Below are positions 18,921-27,961 of a stretch of DNA of 64,000 bases, piece by piece (within the stretch, counting starts at the first letter, position 1; each line of letters starts with the position of its first letter). This stretch comes from Thalassocella blandensis (lineage in GTDB: Bacteria > Pseudomonadota > Gammaproteobacteria > Pseudomonadales > Cellvibrionaceae), in assembly GCA_902141825.1 (NCBI GenBank), contig CABFPG010000006.1, positions 365,255-429,254 on the forward strand, read 5' to 3'. The position numbers and the translations under genes were made by a program. The notes under the pieces are model-generated. The model searched no databases. It was given only the letters and a program-made list of their open reading frames with translations, and had not been told where the DNA came from.

Positions 18921-19693
18921 ATGTTTTGGAAACCAATGTCTTGCATGCGTCCGATGTAGTGTATTGGTTGGATGGCACCACCCATTCAGATCCCAATGCG
19001 ATGCAACGCATTGCACATCCTTTAGAAATTTTACTGGAAGAATTTCCGAAAGATCTCAGACTGATCAACTCCTCAGGGAAGACCGGCTTACTACGCAAAC
19101 CAACCCTAGACATTATTGACGGGCGCGCAACCGAAGCGCAGCGCAGTTTCACCACTGAGGCCAACTATGCAGTCGTTGGCAGCGTACAAGACCCTAAAAA
19201 TTTCTATAACGCCAGACGTTTTACGCTCAGTGCGGGCAATGCAAACGGTCATGGAATTGTGCTTTACCCAACGCCCATGGGAAGTCGAGTTACGGCGATT
19301 GGTGGACTCTATGCATCTTTACGATGGGATGGAAATAATGAACCGGTCGTGTGGGCAATTGCCGCGCTCAGCATCAGCATTCCCGGTATGGCGCAACCAC
19401 AAATTTACCGAGGACAAACAGATCATCGTGGCGAACTGATTATTCCCTGGTCCAAAATACCGCCGCTTTCCACAGGTCAGTCACATTACTCTGCCACTTT
19501 ATCACTACAAGCCTTGGACAGTGCAAGGGGTGGCGTACCAATAGACCCGTCAAGTTTAGTCGCTGCTGAATTAGAAAGTCTTTCATCAGCCACAACGTTT
19601 TCTAACCTTCTTACCGGGATCAATGTCATTCCCGGTGAAAGGTTAATCATCCGATCCGCAGCTAAGGATCATTTAACCGTAAAACCGAGTTGA
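18917..19693 (+). CDS. eCIS-associated protein of unknown function (258 aa)
   Basis: I do not recognise a family. The 258-aa soluble product sits between the cap-like and sheath genes, overlapping the former by 4 bp. The middle (~75-185) is beta-rich (RFTLSAGNANGHGIVLYPTP, IGGLYASLRWDG, ALSISIPGMAQPQIYRGQTD), and the segment around TDHRGELIIPWSKIPPL resembles the beta-sandwich style of carboxypeptidase-regulatory or transthyretin-like domains; this is a fold impression only. Position and coupling suggest a structural or assembly component near the sheath terminus. Confidence 0.6.
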   Translation: MNVLETNVLHASDVVYWLDGTTHSDPNAMQRIAHPLEILLEEFPKDLRLINSSGKTGLLRKPTLDIIDGRATEAQRSFTTEANYAVVGSVQDPKNFYNARRFTLSAGNANGHGIVLYPTPMGSRVTAIGGLYASLRWDGNNEPVVWAIAALSISIPGMAQPQIYRGQTDHRGELIIPWSKIPPLSTGQSHYSATLSLQALDSARGGVPIDPSSLVAAELESLSSATTFSNLLTGINVIPGERLIIRSAAKDHLTVKPS

Positions 19694-19715
19694 CCCGAAA
19701 TGAAAGGAGAAGATC

Positions 19716-21881
19716 ATGCCTGAATACCTAGCACCGGGTGTGTATGTAGAGGAAGTCAGCTTCCGTTCCAAGTCGATTGAAGGTGTGGGCACCAGTGTTG
19801 CAGGCATGGTAGGTCCAACCCGATTCGGCCCAACGCGAGGCAAACCTGAAGTAGTTACCAGTTTCAATGAGTTCCAGCGCGTATTTGGCGATTTGGAAGA
19901 TTTGACTTTCGACTCTACTAACCCACAATTAAATTACACTGCGTTAGCCGCTAAAGCGTTTTTTGAAGAAGGCGGGAAACAATTATTTGTTTCCCGTGCT
20001 GTCAATTACGCTTCACCTACAGCAGGTTACGCGTCGCGAACTGATAGCAATAACGATGTGACATTTCGTTCAAGATTTCCTGGATCGATGGGAAACTTTA
20101 CGTTAGAAGTCGACTGGCAGGATAGTGAAAACTTACTGCTATCCATCGCGACAAGTGCTCCGGCAGAAGGGGATATTGTATTCATCAAAGCAACGGGTTT
20201 ACCCGATGTGGCGATCGCCAACGGCGCATTAGATTCCGCGCGTTTTCCTATGGATATTCAATGCCTTGCTCGCCGAGTTGGAAGTCATTTTCAAATCATT
20301 GGTGATCTGGCCATTATCAGCGCGGATGATGCAACACCAACCACTGCTTCAGATCTTGTTGATACAGGAAATCATCTGGTTATTGCCAACATGGTAAATG
20401 ACACAGACACCACAATCAGCTACACGCGCGTCACTGCAAAAAATCCCGCTTCAGGCGCGCTGGCAGACGGTACAGCGGCGGTACTAACCTTTAGTGAAGA
20501 AACGGACTTGTCCGATTTTTTTGATGGCAGTCACTGGGGAACACTAACAACACTGTACGGCACATTAAATGCGGCCGGCACTATTTTTACCGTTGACAGC
20601 AGTGGTTTAAATGCAGGAGTTGTTTCGCCCATTACCCTTAATCTTTCTGCTTTAGCGTCAGCGCCGTCCAGCGTCCGCGCTGTCATGGCTCAGCGTTCTT
20701 TTTCATTATCCGTACACAACGGTGGCAAAGACGCACCTGTAATTTATACCTACGGTCCGATTAATACAGCGCACGAAGGTAAAGGTAGCCTGGTCGAAAT
20801 GGTCAACCCAAACCCAGATAAAAAACTGGACAAGTTAACCAGCCCTATCGGCGTAACCTTTGATTCAAGTATTGCCAGTGGCGACGTCATCGCCGCACTT
20901 TATGACATGTTTGATCCCGCCGCGATGAGCCCAAGCGATCCTCTGGCACTCGACGGTCCACGTTATTTGATTAGCATGACCGGTGGTAGCGATGGTTCAC
21001 TCCCCGTGGCCACTCACTACACGGGGATTGTCGATGAGGTGAATGGCAGTTCAGGTTTTGCAGCGCTTGAAGATGTTGAAGATATTTCTATCGTGGCCAC
21101 ACCTGCAGCGGCGGCCAATGAAAGCAGTCATCAAGGTATTGTCACAGAGCTGCGCAAGCATTGTCGGAAAATGCGTTACCGCGTTGGCATCGTTGACAGT
21201 CGCGAAGGCATGGCATTATCCGAAGCTCGTGACTTTGGCTCTTTGTTTGATGACTCACGTATGGCGATGTACTACCCCTGGGTGGTGGTTTCTGACCCTC
21301 GCGGTAAATCAGACACCATCGCGTTACCGCCTTCCGGCTTCATTGCCGGTGTTTATGCCAATACCGATGTCCAGCGTGGTGTTCACAAACCACCAGCGAA
21401 CGAGCCCGTCGTATCCGCTCTACGGTTTGCACAAAACATCAATCGTTTTCAGCAGGAGTTACTTAATCCAGCTGGCATCAATTGCCTGCGCACCTTAACC
21501 AGCGGGGGCAATCGTGTTTGGGGTGGCCGTACATTATCGACAGACCCTGAATGGAAATATGTCAACGTACGTCGCTACTTTTTATACCTGGAACGCTCCA
21601 TCGAAAAATCAACTCAATGGGTCGTGTTCGAACCAAACAACGAAAGATTGTGGGAAAACGTCCGTCTTACAATCGAAAGCTTTCTCTATAACGAGTGGGC
21701 TAACAACCGTTTATTAGGAACCGATAAAACATCGTTTTTCGTGCGCTGTGATCGCAGCACGATGACACAAAACGATATCGATAATGGTCGACTTGTCTGC
21801 GAGGTTGGAGTAGCCGCAGTTAAACCTGCCGAGTTCGTGATATTCCGAATCGGTCAAAAAACCGCTGACAGTAATGGGTAA
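19716..21881 (+). CDS. eCIS contractile sheath protein
   Basis: Main sheath of the contractile injection system. The 721-aa product carries the phage-tail-sheath signature at the start (YLAPGVYVEEVSFRSKSIEG, then TSVAGMVGPTRFGPTR) and at the C-terminus (GGNRVWGGRTLS, WKYVNVRRYFLYLERSIEKS, VFEPNNERLWENVR). The C-terminal sheath domain is well conserved; the central ~250-450 region is an extended surface insertion. Length exceeds the usual ~350-500 aa, as in long-sheath eCIS variants. A strong AAGGAGA precedes the ATG. It is followed 15 bp later by the tube gene. Confidence 0.95.
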   Translation: MPEYLAPGVYVEEVSFRSKSIEGVGTSVAGMVGPTRFGPTRGKPEVVTSFNEFQRVFGDLEDLTFDSTNPQLNYTALAAKAFFEEGGKQLFVSRAVNYASPTAGYASRTDSNNDVTFRSRFPGSMGNFTLEVDWQDSENLLLSIATSAPAEGDIVFIKATGLPDVAIANGALDSARFPMDIQCLARRVGSHFQIIGDLAIISADDATPTTASDLVDTGNHLVIANMVNDTDTTISYTRVTAKNPASGALADGTAAVLTFSEETDLSDFFDGSHWGTLTTLYGTLNAAGTIFTVDSSGLNAGVVSPITLNLSALASAPSSVRAVMAQRSFSLSVHNGGKDAPVIYTYGPINTAHEGKGSLVEMVNPNPDKKLDKLTSPIGVTFDSSIASGDVIAALYDMFDPAAMSPSDPLALDGPRYLISMTGGSDGSLPVATHYTGIVDEVNGSSGFAALEDVEDISIVATPAAAANESSHQGIVTELRKHCRKMRYRVGIVDSREGMALSEARDFGSLFDDSRMAMYYPWVVVSDPRGKSDTIALPPSGFIAGVYANTDVQRGVHKPPANEPVVSALRFAQNINRFQQELLNPAGINCLRTLTSGGNRVWGGRTLSTDPEWKYVNVRRYFLYLERSIEKSTQWVVFEPNNERLWENVRLTIESFLYNEWANNRLLGTDKTSFFVRCDRSTMTQNDIDNGRLVCEVGVAAVKPAEFVIFRIGQKTADSNG

Positions 21882-21896
21882 TAGGAGAACGACACC

Positions 21897-22355
21897 ATGG
21901 CTCAATTTCGAGATACACCTTATAGCGTTTTTAATTACCTGGTAGATCTGGGCGATAGCACGGAAGGCGAAGCCGCTGGAGGCTTCTCTGAAGTTTCTGG
22001 CTTGAATGCCGAAGTCACGATCGCAGAATACCGGCGTGGGAATGCGCAAACAAACTATGTTACTAAAATTCCGGCGATCAACAAGGCAGGCGATGTCACC
22101 TTAAAACGTGGCGTCATCGGCGCGACCAACATCAGCGCATGGCTCGATGAAGTTCGCTCTGGCGTTATCGCCAAAAAAGATGTAACGATCAAACTCAAAA
22201 GCGAAGATCCGTTAAGTTCCACCGCAGTGGTCACATGGAAGTTGAAAAATGCCATGCCCATCAAGTGGACCGGTCCGACCTTAACCGCAAAAGGCGGCAG
22301 TGATGTCGCGATCGAAGAGCTGGTCCTCGCCGCTGAATACATCGAACAGGTATAA
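21897..22355 (+). CDS. eCIS inner tube protein (gp19/Hcp-like)
   Basis: The 152-aa tail-tube protein polymerises into the inner tube propelled by the sheath. It matches the T4 gp19-type family: a polar N-terminus, GFSEVSGLNAEVTIAEYRRG, a KRGVIGATNISAWLDEVRSG helix region, WKLKNAMPIKWTGPTL and AIEELVLAAEYIEQV at the end. Length is typical. AGGAG precedes the ATG, and it sits directly after the sheath gene. Confidence 0.95.
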   Translation: MAQFRDTPYSVFNYLVDLGDSTEGEAAGGFSEVSGLNAEVTIAEYRRGNAQTNYVTKIPAINKAGDVTLKRGVIGATNISAWLDEVRSGVIAKKDVTIKLKSEDPLSSTAVVTWKLKNAMPIKWTGPTLTAKGGSDVAIEELVLAAEYIEQV

Positions 22356-22359
22356 GTTC

Positions 22360-23862
22360 ATGGTGCAAGAACTTCTCGCTTCGCGCATTACACTAACTCC
22401 TCGTCCAGTGCAGCCACGCCCGGCTGCATTAGAGGTGGCTTTTCTGGGGCATTGTCCAGGGCGCGTTCGTCTGGAACGTTTACTGGGTATGCCACAACTA
22501 TTAGAGGAGTTACGCGCAAACGGTTTTATCGAACAAGTTGAAAATTTGTTAAGCGGAATCGCAAGCGAGTCGTTACTTGCACTCGAACATTTACCGCTGC
22601 CATTGCGCAGCAGTGCTGAATTTCATGATCTTTTTCCAGATGCGGCGACAGCGCCATGTCAATATCGCAGTATTCTAGCAGGAAACAAAGCTTGGCTCCC
22701 CGCATCTGTCGACGACTACTTTGCCAATGGCGGCGTAAAACTCTGGACTGTCAAGATTCCAGAAACCGAGCAACAAGCTGGCTTTTTCCCCGCTCAAGAC
22801 ACAAAATTACATGACGTTCGCAGCTTACGCGGACTCGCCACTTTAATGATCATAAACTCGATTGGAAGCGTAGCTTTTCCAGACCTGGAAAGATTACAAG
22901 TCCCAGCGAATTTGCCAGATGTACCCCGCGTACAACTCGACAATCCCGACCCACAGTTTTTACCTTGTGGAACACTAGAAGAGGATGATCATCGCGAAAG
23001 GCGCAGTCAATCAGAAATGCCCACTGCCATAGATACGTTGGAATTTTCTCAGATTTTGCGAAATCTGCTAACACTGCCAGGCAAGCATCGTCCCGACTGG
23101 CAGATGATTTTCACCATGCCTTTGGCTTATTCCACCAATCTCAATACACCTTGTCTGGACACCGTTGCCAGCGAAACATTGCACCAGATTAAGCAAAGTG
23201 AAAGCGCATCGCGTCTGCGACAAATACAGTTAGTCTTCCCCTATTTACGCGGCCCGGCTTCGCGCCTGCGAACGGGTGTCGGCGCGCTCGCAGGCAAGCA
23301 AGCCAATGCTGCGGAACGCATTGGCATCTGGTCATCGGTGGCTGAACAGGCATTAAGTATCAACGCCAGGCCCTACCCTGCCTTGTCGATTGCCGAAACG
23401 GTAAAACTACGAAAGGCCCCCGGAATCAGCATCATGCGCTACAGCCGTGAGCGTGTCCGCTTTGATGACGAACGCCTCGCGGTACCCGCCCTTCCCGGCA
23501 ATGATATTAAAACCTCAGTGAATGATGCCCGCTATGACGGGTACCGCTCAGCCGAAGTGCAACGCCTGATGGGTTTTCTGCAACGCGCATTGCAGGCTTT
23601 AGGTGAGCAGATTATTTTCAACATGGACTACCGCGATCCACGCCCTCGCCTGTTACTGAATAATTATTTCAATACTCTTTATAAACGCGGTGCCTTACGT
23701 GGCGCATCGGCAAAAGAAGCGTTCACCATTACACAGATACCAAGCTATGAAGGCCATATGGTATTTGAGATTGAAATAGCACCGGCACTACCAATTGAAA
23801 CTATTCACCTGACGTTTAATAACATTGATGGACGCTGGAATGGAGGACTGAGTCTTGGCTGA
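22360..23862 (+). CDS. Second sheath-like protein of the eCIS
   Basis: A 500-aa protein with sheath-like organisation but strongly diverged. The C-terminal ~100 residues resemble the sheath C-domain (AEVQRLMGFLQRALQALGEQ, then PRLLLNNYFNTLYKRGALRG, a counterpart of the Arg-rich strand and helix in sheath proteins). The N-terminal VEVAFLGHC-type segment (here ALEVAFLGHCPGRV) is also sheath-like. eCIS loci commonly encode more than one sheath paralogue (Pvc2-4); the minor ones may form specialised rings at the baseplate. I chose ATG 22360, four nt after the tube stop; an open frame extends to 22300 but would overlap the tube gene. Confidence 0.7.
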   Translation: MVQELLASRITLTPRPVQPRPAALEVAFLGHCPGRVRLERLLGMPQLLEELRANGFIEQVENLLSGIASESLLALEHLPLPLRSSAEFHDLFPDAATAPCQYRSILAGNKAWLPASVDDYFANGGVKLWTVKIPETEQQAGFFPAQDTKLHDVRSLRGLATLMIINSIGSVAFPDLERLQVPANLPDVPRVQLDNPDPQFLPCGTLEEDDHRERRSQSEMPTAIDTLEFSQILRNLLTLPGKHRPDWQMIFTMPLAYSTNLNTPCLDTVASETLHQIKQSESASRLRQIQLVFPYLRGPASRLRTGVGALAGKQANAAERIGIWSSVAEQALSINARPYPALSIAETVKLRKAPGISIMRYSRERVRFDDERLAVPALPGNDIKTSVNDARYDGYRSAEVQRLMGFLQRALQALGEQIIFNMDYRDPRPRLLLNNYFNTLYKRGALRGASAKEAFTITQIPSYEGHMVFEIEIAPALPIETIHLTFNNIDGRWNGGLSLG

Positions 23863-24403
23863 GTTTGTTCCTTTTCGATTTAGAGTAAACCTTTACCAAA
23901 GTGATTCCAACAAACTGCTATGCAGTGGAGATTTCAGCGAGGTAACCGGTTTCGAATTAACTATGGAACCCAAAACACTTAACGAAGGTGGTCGCAATTG
24001 GGGAGAGCTGCAACGTATTGGCATCACCAAATTTGCGCCCATGGTACTTAAGCGCGGTGTGACCTCAGTAAATGATCTTTGGTCCTGGTTCGACGCGACT
24101 ACAAAAGGCGCAAATTATGGCTATCGCCTTCACGGTGAAATAGAGGTACTCGGCAATCCCACCGCAGAAAAGGCCGGACCAGATAAAGACCAGGGAAAAA
24201 GCAATGCGACACCAAAGGAAAATGTTGTGATGACCTGGTTGCTGACCGGCGTACTGCCCACCAAATTCAAAGGGCCAGATTTAAGTTCGACGGCCAACCA
24301 AGTCGCGATTGAAGAGCTTCATCTGGTTCATGAAGGTCTGGAGCTTCAACGCAATACTTCAAGCCCGAATGGCGACACAAGTTCAGGAGGACAAGGCGAA
24401 TGA
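23855..24403 (+). CDS. Second eCIS tube protein (Pvc1/5-like)
   Basis: The 182-aa tube-family protein contains DFSEVTGFELTMEPKTLNEGG, FAPMVLKRGVTSVNDLWSWF, a variable loop (~100-130) and WLLTGVLPTKFKGPDLSS followed by AIEELHLVHEGL, paralleling the main tube protein. Such a minor tube is usually the first ring on the hub, adapting sixfold tube to baseplate. The likely start is TTG 23855, overlapping the previous gene by 8 bp with GGAGG ~9 nt upstream. The C-terminus is an extended polar tail. It overlaps the next gene by 4 bp. Confidence 0.85.
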   Translation: MAEFVPFRFRVNLYQSDSNKLLCSGDFSEVTGFELTMEPKTLNEGGRNWGELQRIGITKFAPMVLKRGVTSVNDLWSWFDATTKGANYGYRLHGEIEVLGNPTAEKAGPDKDQGKSNATPKENVVMTWLLTGVLPTKFKGPDLSSTANQVAIEELHLVHEGLELQRNTSSPNGDTSSGGQGE

Positions 24404-25752
24404 CAACCCCTGAACGTGGAAAACTCATCCCGGTTAAAGGCAATAATGACAGTCCAGAAAATGACAAAGCGATTGATGTTCAGTTTAATCCGACAACGCT
24501 AAAAGTCAGCTTATCCAACACATTAAAAGAAAACCAGAGAAACGGCGGCAGTCGCGCAGCACAGTTTGTCGATAAAAGCTCATCAAGCCTGACCGTCGAA
24601 TTAATTTTTGACACTACATACATTGAAACCAACGATCAAGGTAAAGGCGCTTCAGACCCAACGGCTTCCTCCGCAGGTAACGGTGCAAGCTCTCAAAGCG
24701 AAGGCAGCAATACAAATCAAATCGAGCAAGGCTCTGATGTTCGTAATCAAACCAAGAAAATTGCCGAAACCTTTCTTAAACCTCAGGAAGGCTCTGGTAA
24801 TAAAAAGAAGGCTCCTAAACGTTGTTTATTTCAATGGGGCAGTTTCGAGTTTATTGGGTTAATTGAAAGCTACGAGGAAACATTAGATTTCTTTTCCAAG
24901 GAAGGTCGTCCACTACGTGCAACGCTTTCATTAAAGCTGAAGGAAGACAGGTTTCAATTCAGACAGCGCACGGATGGTGTTGCGGATGCACAAAGCGACG
25001 AGCCACCAACATTAAGCCCGACAGGAAACGCTGATGACAACCTGGGGAAAAATGGCGAAGACGATGGGTCCGAAAGCAATGACGGAACTGGCGATACTGA
25101 TGACAGTGCCGATAACAATGATAATGGTGGAGCAGATGGCGGCCTCGATGGAGAAGGTGCGGAGAATGCCGCTACCACAAATGCGAGCCAGGCCGCTAAC
25201 CCTGTGCCAGGAAGCAGCAATGGCAAAGGAAGCAGCTGGCGAGACAATGCTTTATTTAACGGCTGCGAAAATCCGAGATTTCCATCCGGCTCGATGCTGG
25301 CATTACCAAGTGCCAGCTTATCGGCATCAGTAAATATAAAAGCCAGCGCATCAATTGGCGCGTCGGTGGGAATAAGTGCGGGAGCCAATGCCAGTATCGG
25401 AGCATCCGCTAACGCAAGTTTTGGCGCTAGTGCAGGTCTCAGCGTAAATTCCAGTACCGGAATTTCAGTACAAAGTACTGCAGCAAGCGCTGCTAATGCC
25501 CAGCTGCGGATGACGCCTGCGTTCAACTTCGGCGCTTCCGCAAGTTTAGGAACACGTATTGAAGGCGCTTTTTCAGCAAGCGGTACGTCCTCAGGAAATT
25601 TCGACGGTCAACTGACAGCCACAGGGGTGTTAAATGGATCGTCCCCAATGCGCACCTCCTTCTCCAGCCTTTCAAACAGTAATTCTCAGTCTGCCTCGAT
25701 GAAAGGAGGAAAGGTAAAAATAACAGCCAAAACAGGCGTCGGTTTTGATTAG
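24400..25752 (+). CDS. CIS-tube/baseplate protein with Ala/Ser/Gly-rich C-terminal tail
   Basis: The 450-aa Pvc7-like baseplate protein. The N-terminal ~190 residues correspond to the contractile-injection 'CIS tube' domain (IDVQFNPTTLKVSLSNTLKE, SSLTVELIFDTTY, RCLFQWGSFEFIGLIESYEE, ETLDFFSKEGRPLRATLSL). In the family a LysM domain usually follows. Here instead there is a long acidic Asn/Asp/Gly linker (~200-270) and an Ala/Ser/Gly-rich region (~305-430; SASIGASVGISAGANASIGA) that looks like a low-complexity or solenoid repeat. The function of the tail is unknown. It overlaps the preceding gene by 4 bp (ATGA). Confidence 0.8.
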   Translation: MTTPERGKLIPVKGNNDSPENDKAIDVQFNPTTLKVSLSNTLKENQRNGGSRAAQFVDKSSSSLTVELIFDTTYIETNDQGKGASDPTASSAGNGASSQSEGSNTNQIEQGSDVRNQTKKIAETFLKPQEGSGNKKKAPKRCLFQWGSFEFIGLIESYEETLDFFSKEGRPLRATLSLKLKEDRFQFRQRTDGVADAQSDEPPTLSPTGNADDNLGKNGEDDGSESNDGTGDTDDSADNNDNGGADGGLDGEGAENAATTNASQAANPVPGSSNGKGSSWRDNALFNGCENPRFPSGSMLALPSASLSASVNIKASASIGASVGISAGANASIGASANASFGASAGLSVNSSTGISVQSTAASAANAQLRMTPAFNFGASASLGTRIEGAFSASGTSSGNFDGQLTATGVLNGSSPMRTSFSSLSNSNSQSASMKGGKVKITAKTGVGFD

Positions 25753-25962
25753 CAAAAAGCCAGGCAAAAATAAAGGTGATTAAGTCCAAGATTCCTTAAT
25801 ATTTTTTTCAGGTTTTTTTCCTTCACAAGATGAAAAATACCAAGATCGATAGACATAAAAATAAGCAGCGACTTAAGAAGCTGAAACGATAAGAGAAACA
25901 AAAACGTTAAAAAGACCTACAAGAAGTCATAAAACGCGAACAGAGACAAAGGGAGATAAGAG

Positions 25963-26130
25963 ATGCCGGTATTTATTAACGAAGTCGTCACTGAAATTCA
26001 AGCACCGGTAACGGAATCAACCGAGCAACATCCTAGCGCACATCAGCAGCCGGTCTCGGTCGCAGAAATAGAATTGGCAGAAACATTAGACCGTATTCGC
26101 CAACGCCAAGAACGTTTAATAGTGGATTAA
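25963..26130 (+). CDS. Small eCIS protein, DUF5908 family (Pvc6-like)
   Basis: A 55-aa gene beginning MPVFINEVVTEIQAPVTE and ending in a charged helix (IELAETLDRIRQRQERLIVD). Length, the MP-x-x-I-x-E-V start, basic C-terminus and position just before the hub gene match DUF5908/Pvc6, a small conserved protein of eCIS loci with unclear role (it may be a baseplate or inner-tube plug element). GGGAG lies upstream of the ATG. It ends 6 bp before the next start. Confidence 0.75.
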   Translation: MPVFINEVVTEIQAPVTESTEQHPSAHQQPVSVAEIELAETLDRIRQRQERLIVD

Positions 26131-26136
26131 AACACG

Positions 26137-27189
26137 ATGACGGACGAATCATTTATCAGTTCACGCCCCAACTTCAAAGTGGGAGGTGAAACTCGTGCAG
26201 ATTTACACGAAGCACTGATGGGCATGGTAGTTAACCTGCCTTTAAATGGTTGTGCGCATGCGGAACTAACATTAAGCAACTGGGGACGACCAGAAGGTGA
26301 AGACGACCCGGATTTTACTTTAACCGATTTAAGCCTCGGTGATGAAATCGAAATTTTAATCGGAGAAGATGACGATACGCGTCTGTTTATTGGAGAAATC
26401 ACAGCACTTGAAGAACAGTACGGTGACGGCGCACCGACACTTGCCTTGCTGCTTCAAGATAAATTGCACAAATTGTCTCGTATGCGTGACAGCCGAAGCT
26501 TTGAAGAAATGAGCCCCAACGACATTGTCAGTACTCTAAGCAGCGAAGCAGGGCTTCAGAGTAATGTGAATGTGTCCGATATCAGCAGTCATTGGCATAA
26601 ACTTAACGAAAGTCATTTAGGCTTTATGCTGCGTATACTTGCAAAGTTCGATATTGCACTACGTCTGGATGGTGATCAAATACGAGCGAAACCGGAAGAA
26701 GAAGATCCCAACCCAATTACGCTTGATGCAGACGACAATGCATTAAAAATTCGATTAATGGTGGATTTAAATCACCAGGCCAGCAACACCAAAGTCACAG
26801 GCTATAACGTCGCAAACGACGAAGCAACGGAATTCGAAAGCTCCGCCATGGAACCCGCGCCACAACACACATCGGCAGCTCAAGCATTAGAAACTTTAAG
26901 TTGGGCGGGGGAGGAATGTGTTCCTCATCCGTTTGCACGCAGCAATGCTGAGGCGGAAGCCTATGCCAAAGCCAGCTTTCGTCGTCAAGCGAAACGCTTC
27001 GTTCAAGGCACAGTCGTTTGCCAGGGAGAGGCCAGTCTACGCAGTGGCCGAGAAATAGAACTAAGTAACGTTTCACCGCGTTTCGCAGGACGTTACCAGA
27101 TCGTGCATTGCACACATCGCTTTGATAATCAAAGCGGTTTTGAAACTCACTTAAAAGTGAATCGTGCCGATTGGAGTCCAAACTCATGA
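26137..27189 (+). CDS. eCIS hub protein, gpD/VgrG N-terminal-like
   Basis: A 350-aa protein of the phage late-control gpD / VgrG gp27-like family, forming the trimeric hub at the baseplate centre. Features are the GFIGEITALEE-type strand (here LFIGEITALEEQYGDGAPTL), ALLLQDKLHKLSRMR, the HWHKLNESHLGFMLRILAKF segment and a C-terminal RYQIVHCTHRFDNQSGFETH. In PVC and AFP this module is fused to the spike as Pvc8. Here the spike is a separate, overlapping gene (ATGA at 27186), so hub and spike are split. Confidence 0.85.
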   Translation: MTDESFISSRPNFKVGGETRADLHEALMGMVVNLPLNGCAHAELTLSNWGRPEGEDDPDFTLTDLSLGDEIEILIGEDDDTRLFIGEITALEEQYGDGAPTLALLLQDKLHKLSRMRDSRSFEEMSPNDIVSTLSSEAGLQSNVNVSDISSHWHKLNESHLGFMLRILAKFDIALRLDGDQIRAKPEEEDPNPITLDADDNALKIRLMVDLNHQASNTKVTGYNVANDEATEFESSAMEPAPQHTSAAQALETLSWAGEECVPHPFARSNAEAEAYAKASFRRQAKRFVQGTVVCQGEASLRSGREIELSNVSPRFAGRYQIVHCTHRFDNQSGFETHLKVNRADWSPNS

Positions 27190-27827
27190 ATGCCCACGCA
27201 TTAGGACAACTCAACAGTTTGCAGCTGGCTCGTGTCACAGACAACAATGATCCAGATCAACGTGGTCGCGTTAAAGTTCAATTACAGGCAACGCAGGTAG
27301 AGCTATGGGCAAGCGTGATCGCCTCTTCCGCCGGACAAAATTATGGTACGAGTTTTATACCTCGCCTGGAAGAAATCGTTGTTCTCGGTTTTTTAAACCC
27401 GGAAACACCTCTGGTACTCGGCAGCATCTGGTGCGGAAGTAGCAGTGCTCCGGAAGACGTTAGCAACAACGAAGACCAATACGTTATCCGGACGCCGTCC
27501 GGCACGGTTGTCGAGTTTGATGATAATAACGGACCCAAAATTGAAATGCGCACACAATCCGGCTATCGCATAGCGGTAACAGAAGAAAGCGGTGGAGAGG
27601 TGCAAATAGAACGCGGAGGCCAAAGTGTAAAACTCACGTCGTCCTCTATCGATATAGATTCCAGCGGTCCGGTTAATATCAATGCCTCCCAAGTGAGTGT
27701 TTCTGCCAGCATGGTACAAGTCGACGCCGGCATGTCACGTTTTAGCGGTGTCGTACAGGCAGACACAGTAATAGCAACATCAGTCGTGGGAACTACCTAC
27801 ACCCCCGGTGCAGGAAACATCTGGTAA
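27186..27827 (+). CDS. eCIS spike protein, gpV/gp5 OB-fold and needle
   Basis: The 213-aa spike tip component corresponds to phage baseplate assembly protein V / VgrG C-terminal part. It has an OB-fold (~12-95; ARVTDNNDPDQRGRVKVQLQ, PRLEEIVVLGFLNPETPLVL, GSIWCG), then a repetitive strand region (~100-185; VEFDDNNGPKIEMRTQSGYR, INASQVSVSASMVQVDAGMS) that forms the triple-stranded beta-helix needle. The start at ATG 27186 overlaps the hub stop. No separate PAAR tip gene was found nearby. Confidence 0.88.
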   Translation: MNAHALGQLNSLQLARVTDNNDPDQRGRVKVQLQATQVELWASVIASSAGQNYGTSFIPRLEEIVVLGFLNPETPLVLGSIWCGSSSAPEDVSNNEDQYVIRTPSGTVVEFDDNNGPKIEMRTQSGYRIAVTEESGGEVQIERGGQSVKLTSSSIDIDSSGPVNINASQVSVSASMVQVDAGMSRFSGVVQADTVIATSVVGTTYTPGAGNIW

Positions 27828-27900
27828 CTCATGAATTATAAAAACAATAAGCGCAGGCGATTAAATACAAAGGCTATTCGGTATATGGAATTCAGAAGAA

Positions 27901-27951
27901 GAATTCACGAGAGAACTTCGTAAAAGGAATCCACAAGAGAACCTGGTAAGG
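27901..27951 (+). repeat. 26-bp imperfect direct repeat upstream of the 549-aa gene
   Basis: Two imperfect copies (27901-27926 and 27927-27951), each containing an AGAGAAC core; the second ends in the AAGG Shine-Dalgarno of the next gene. Confidence 0.5.
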
Positions 27952-27961
27952 AATAAATGCA

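Noticed and set aside
24954..25526. 190-codon minus-strand frame
   Set aside because: Antisense shadow of the Ala/Ser/Gly-rich tail of the CIS-tube gene.
25830..25892. 20-codon highly basic plus-strand frame (MKNTKIDRHKNKQRLKKLKR)
   Set aside because: No Shine-Dalgarno, very short, in an AT-rich gap where Lys-rich frames are expected by chance.
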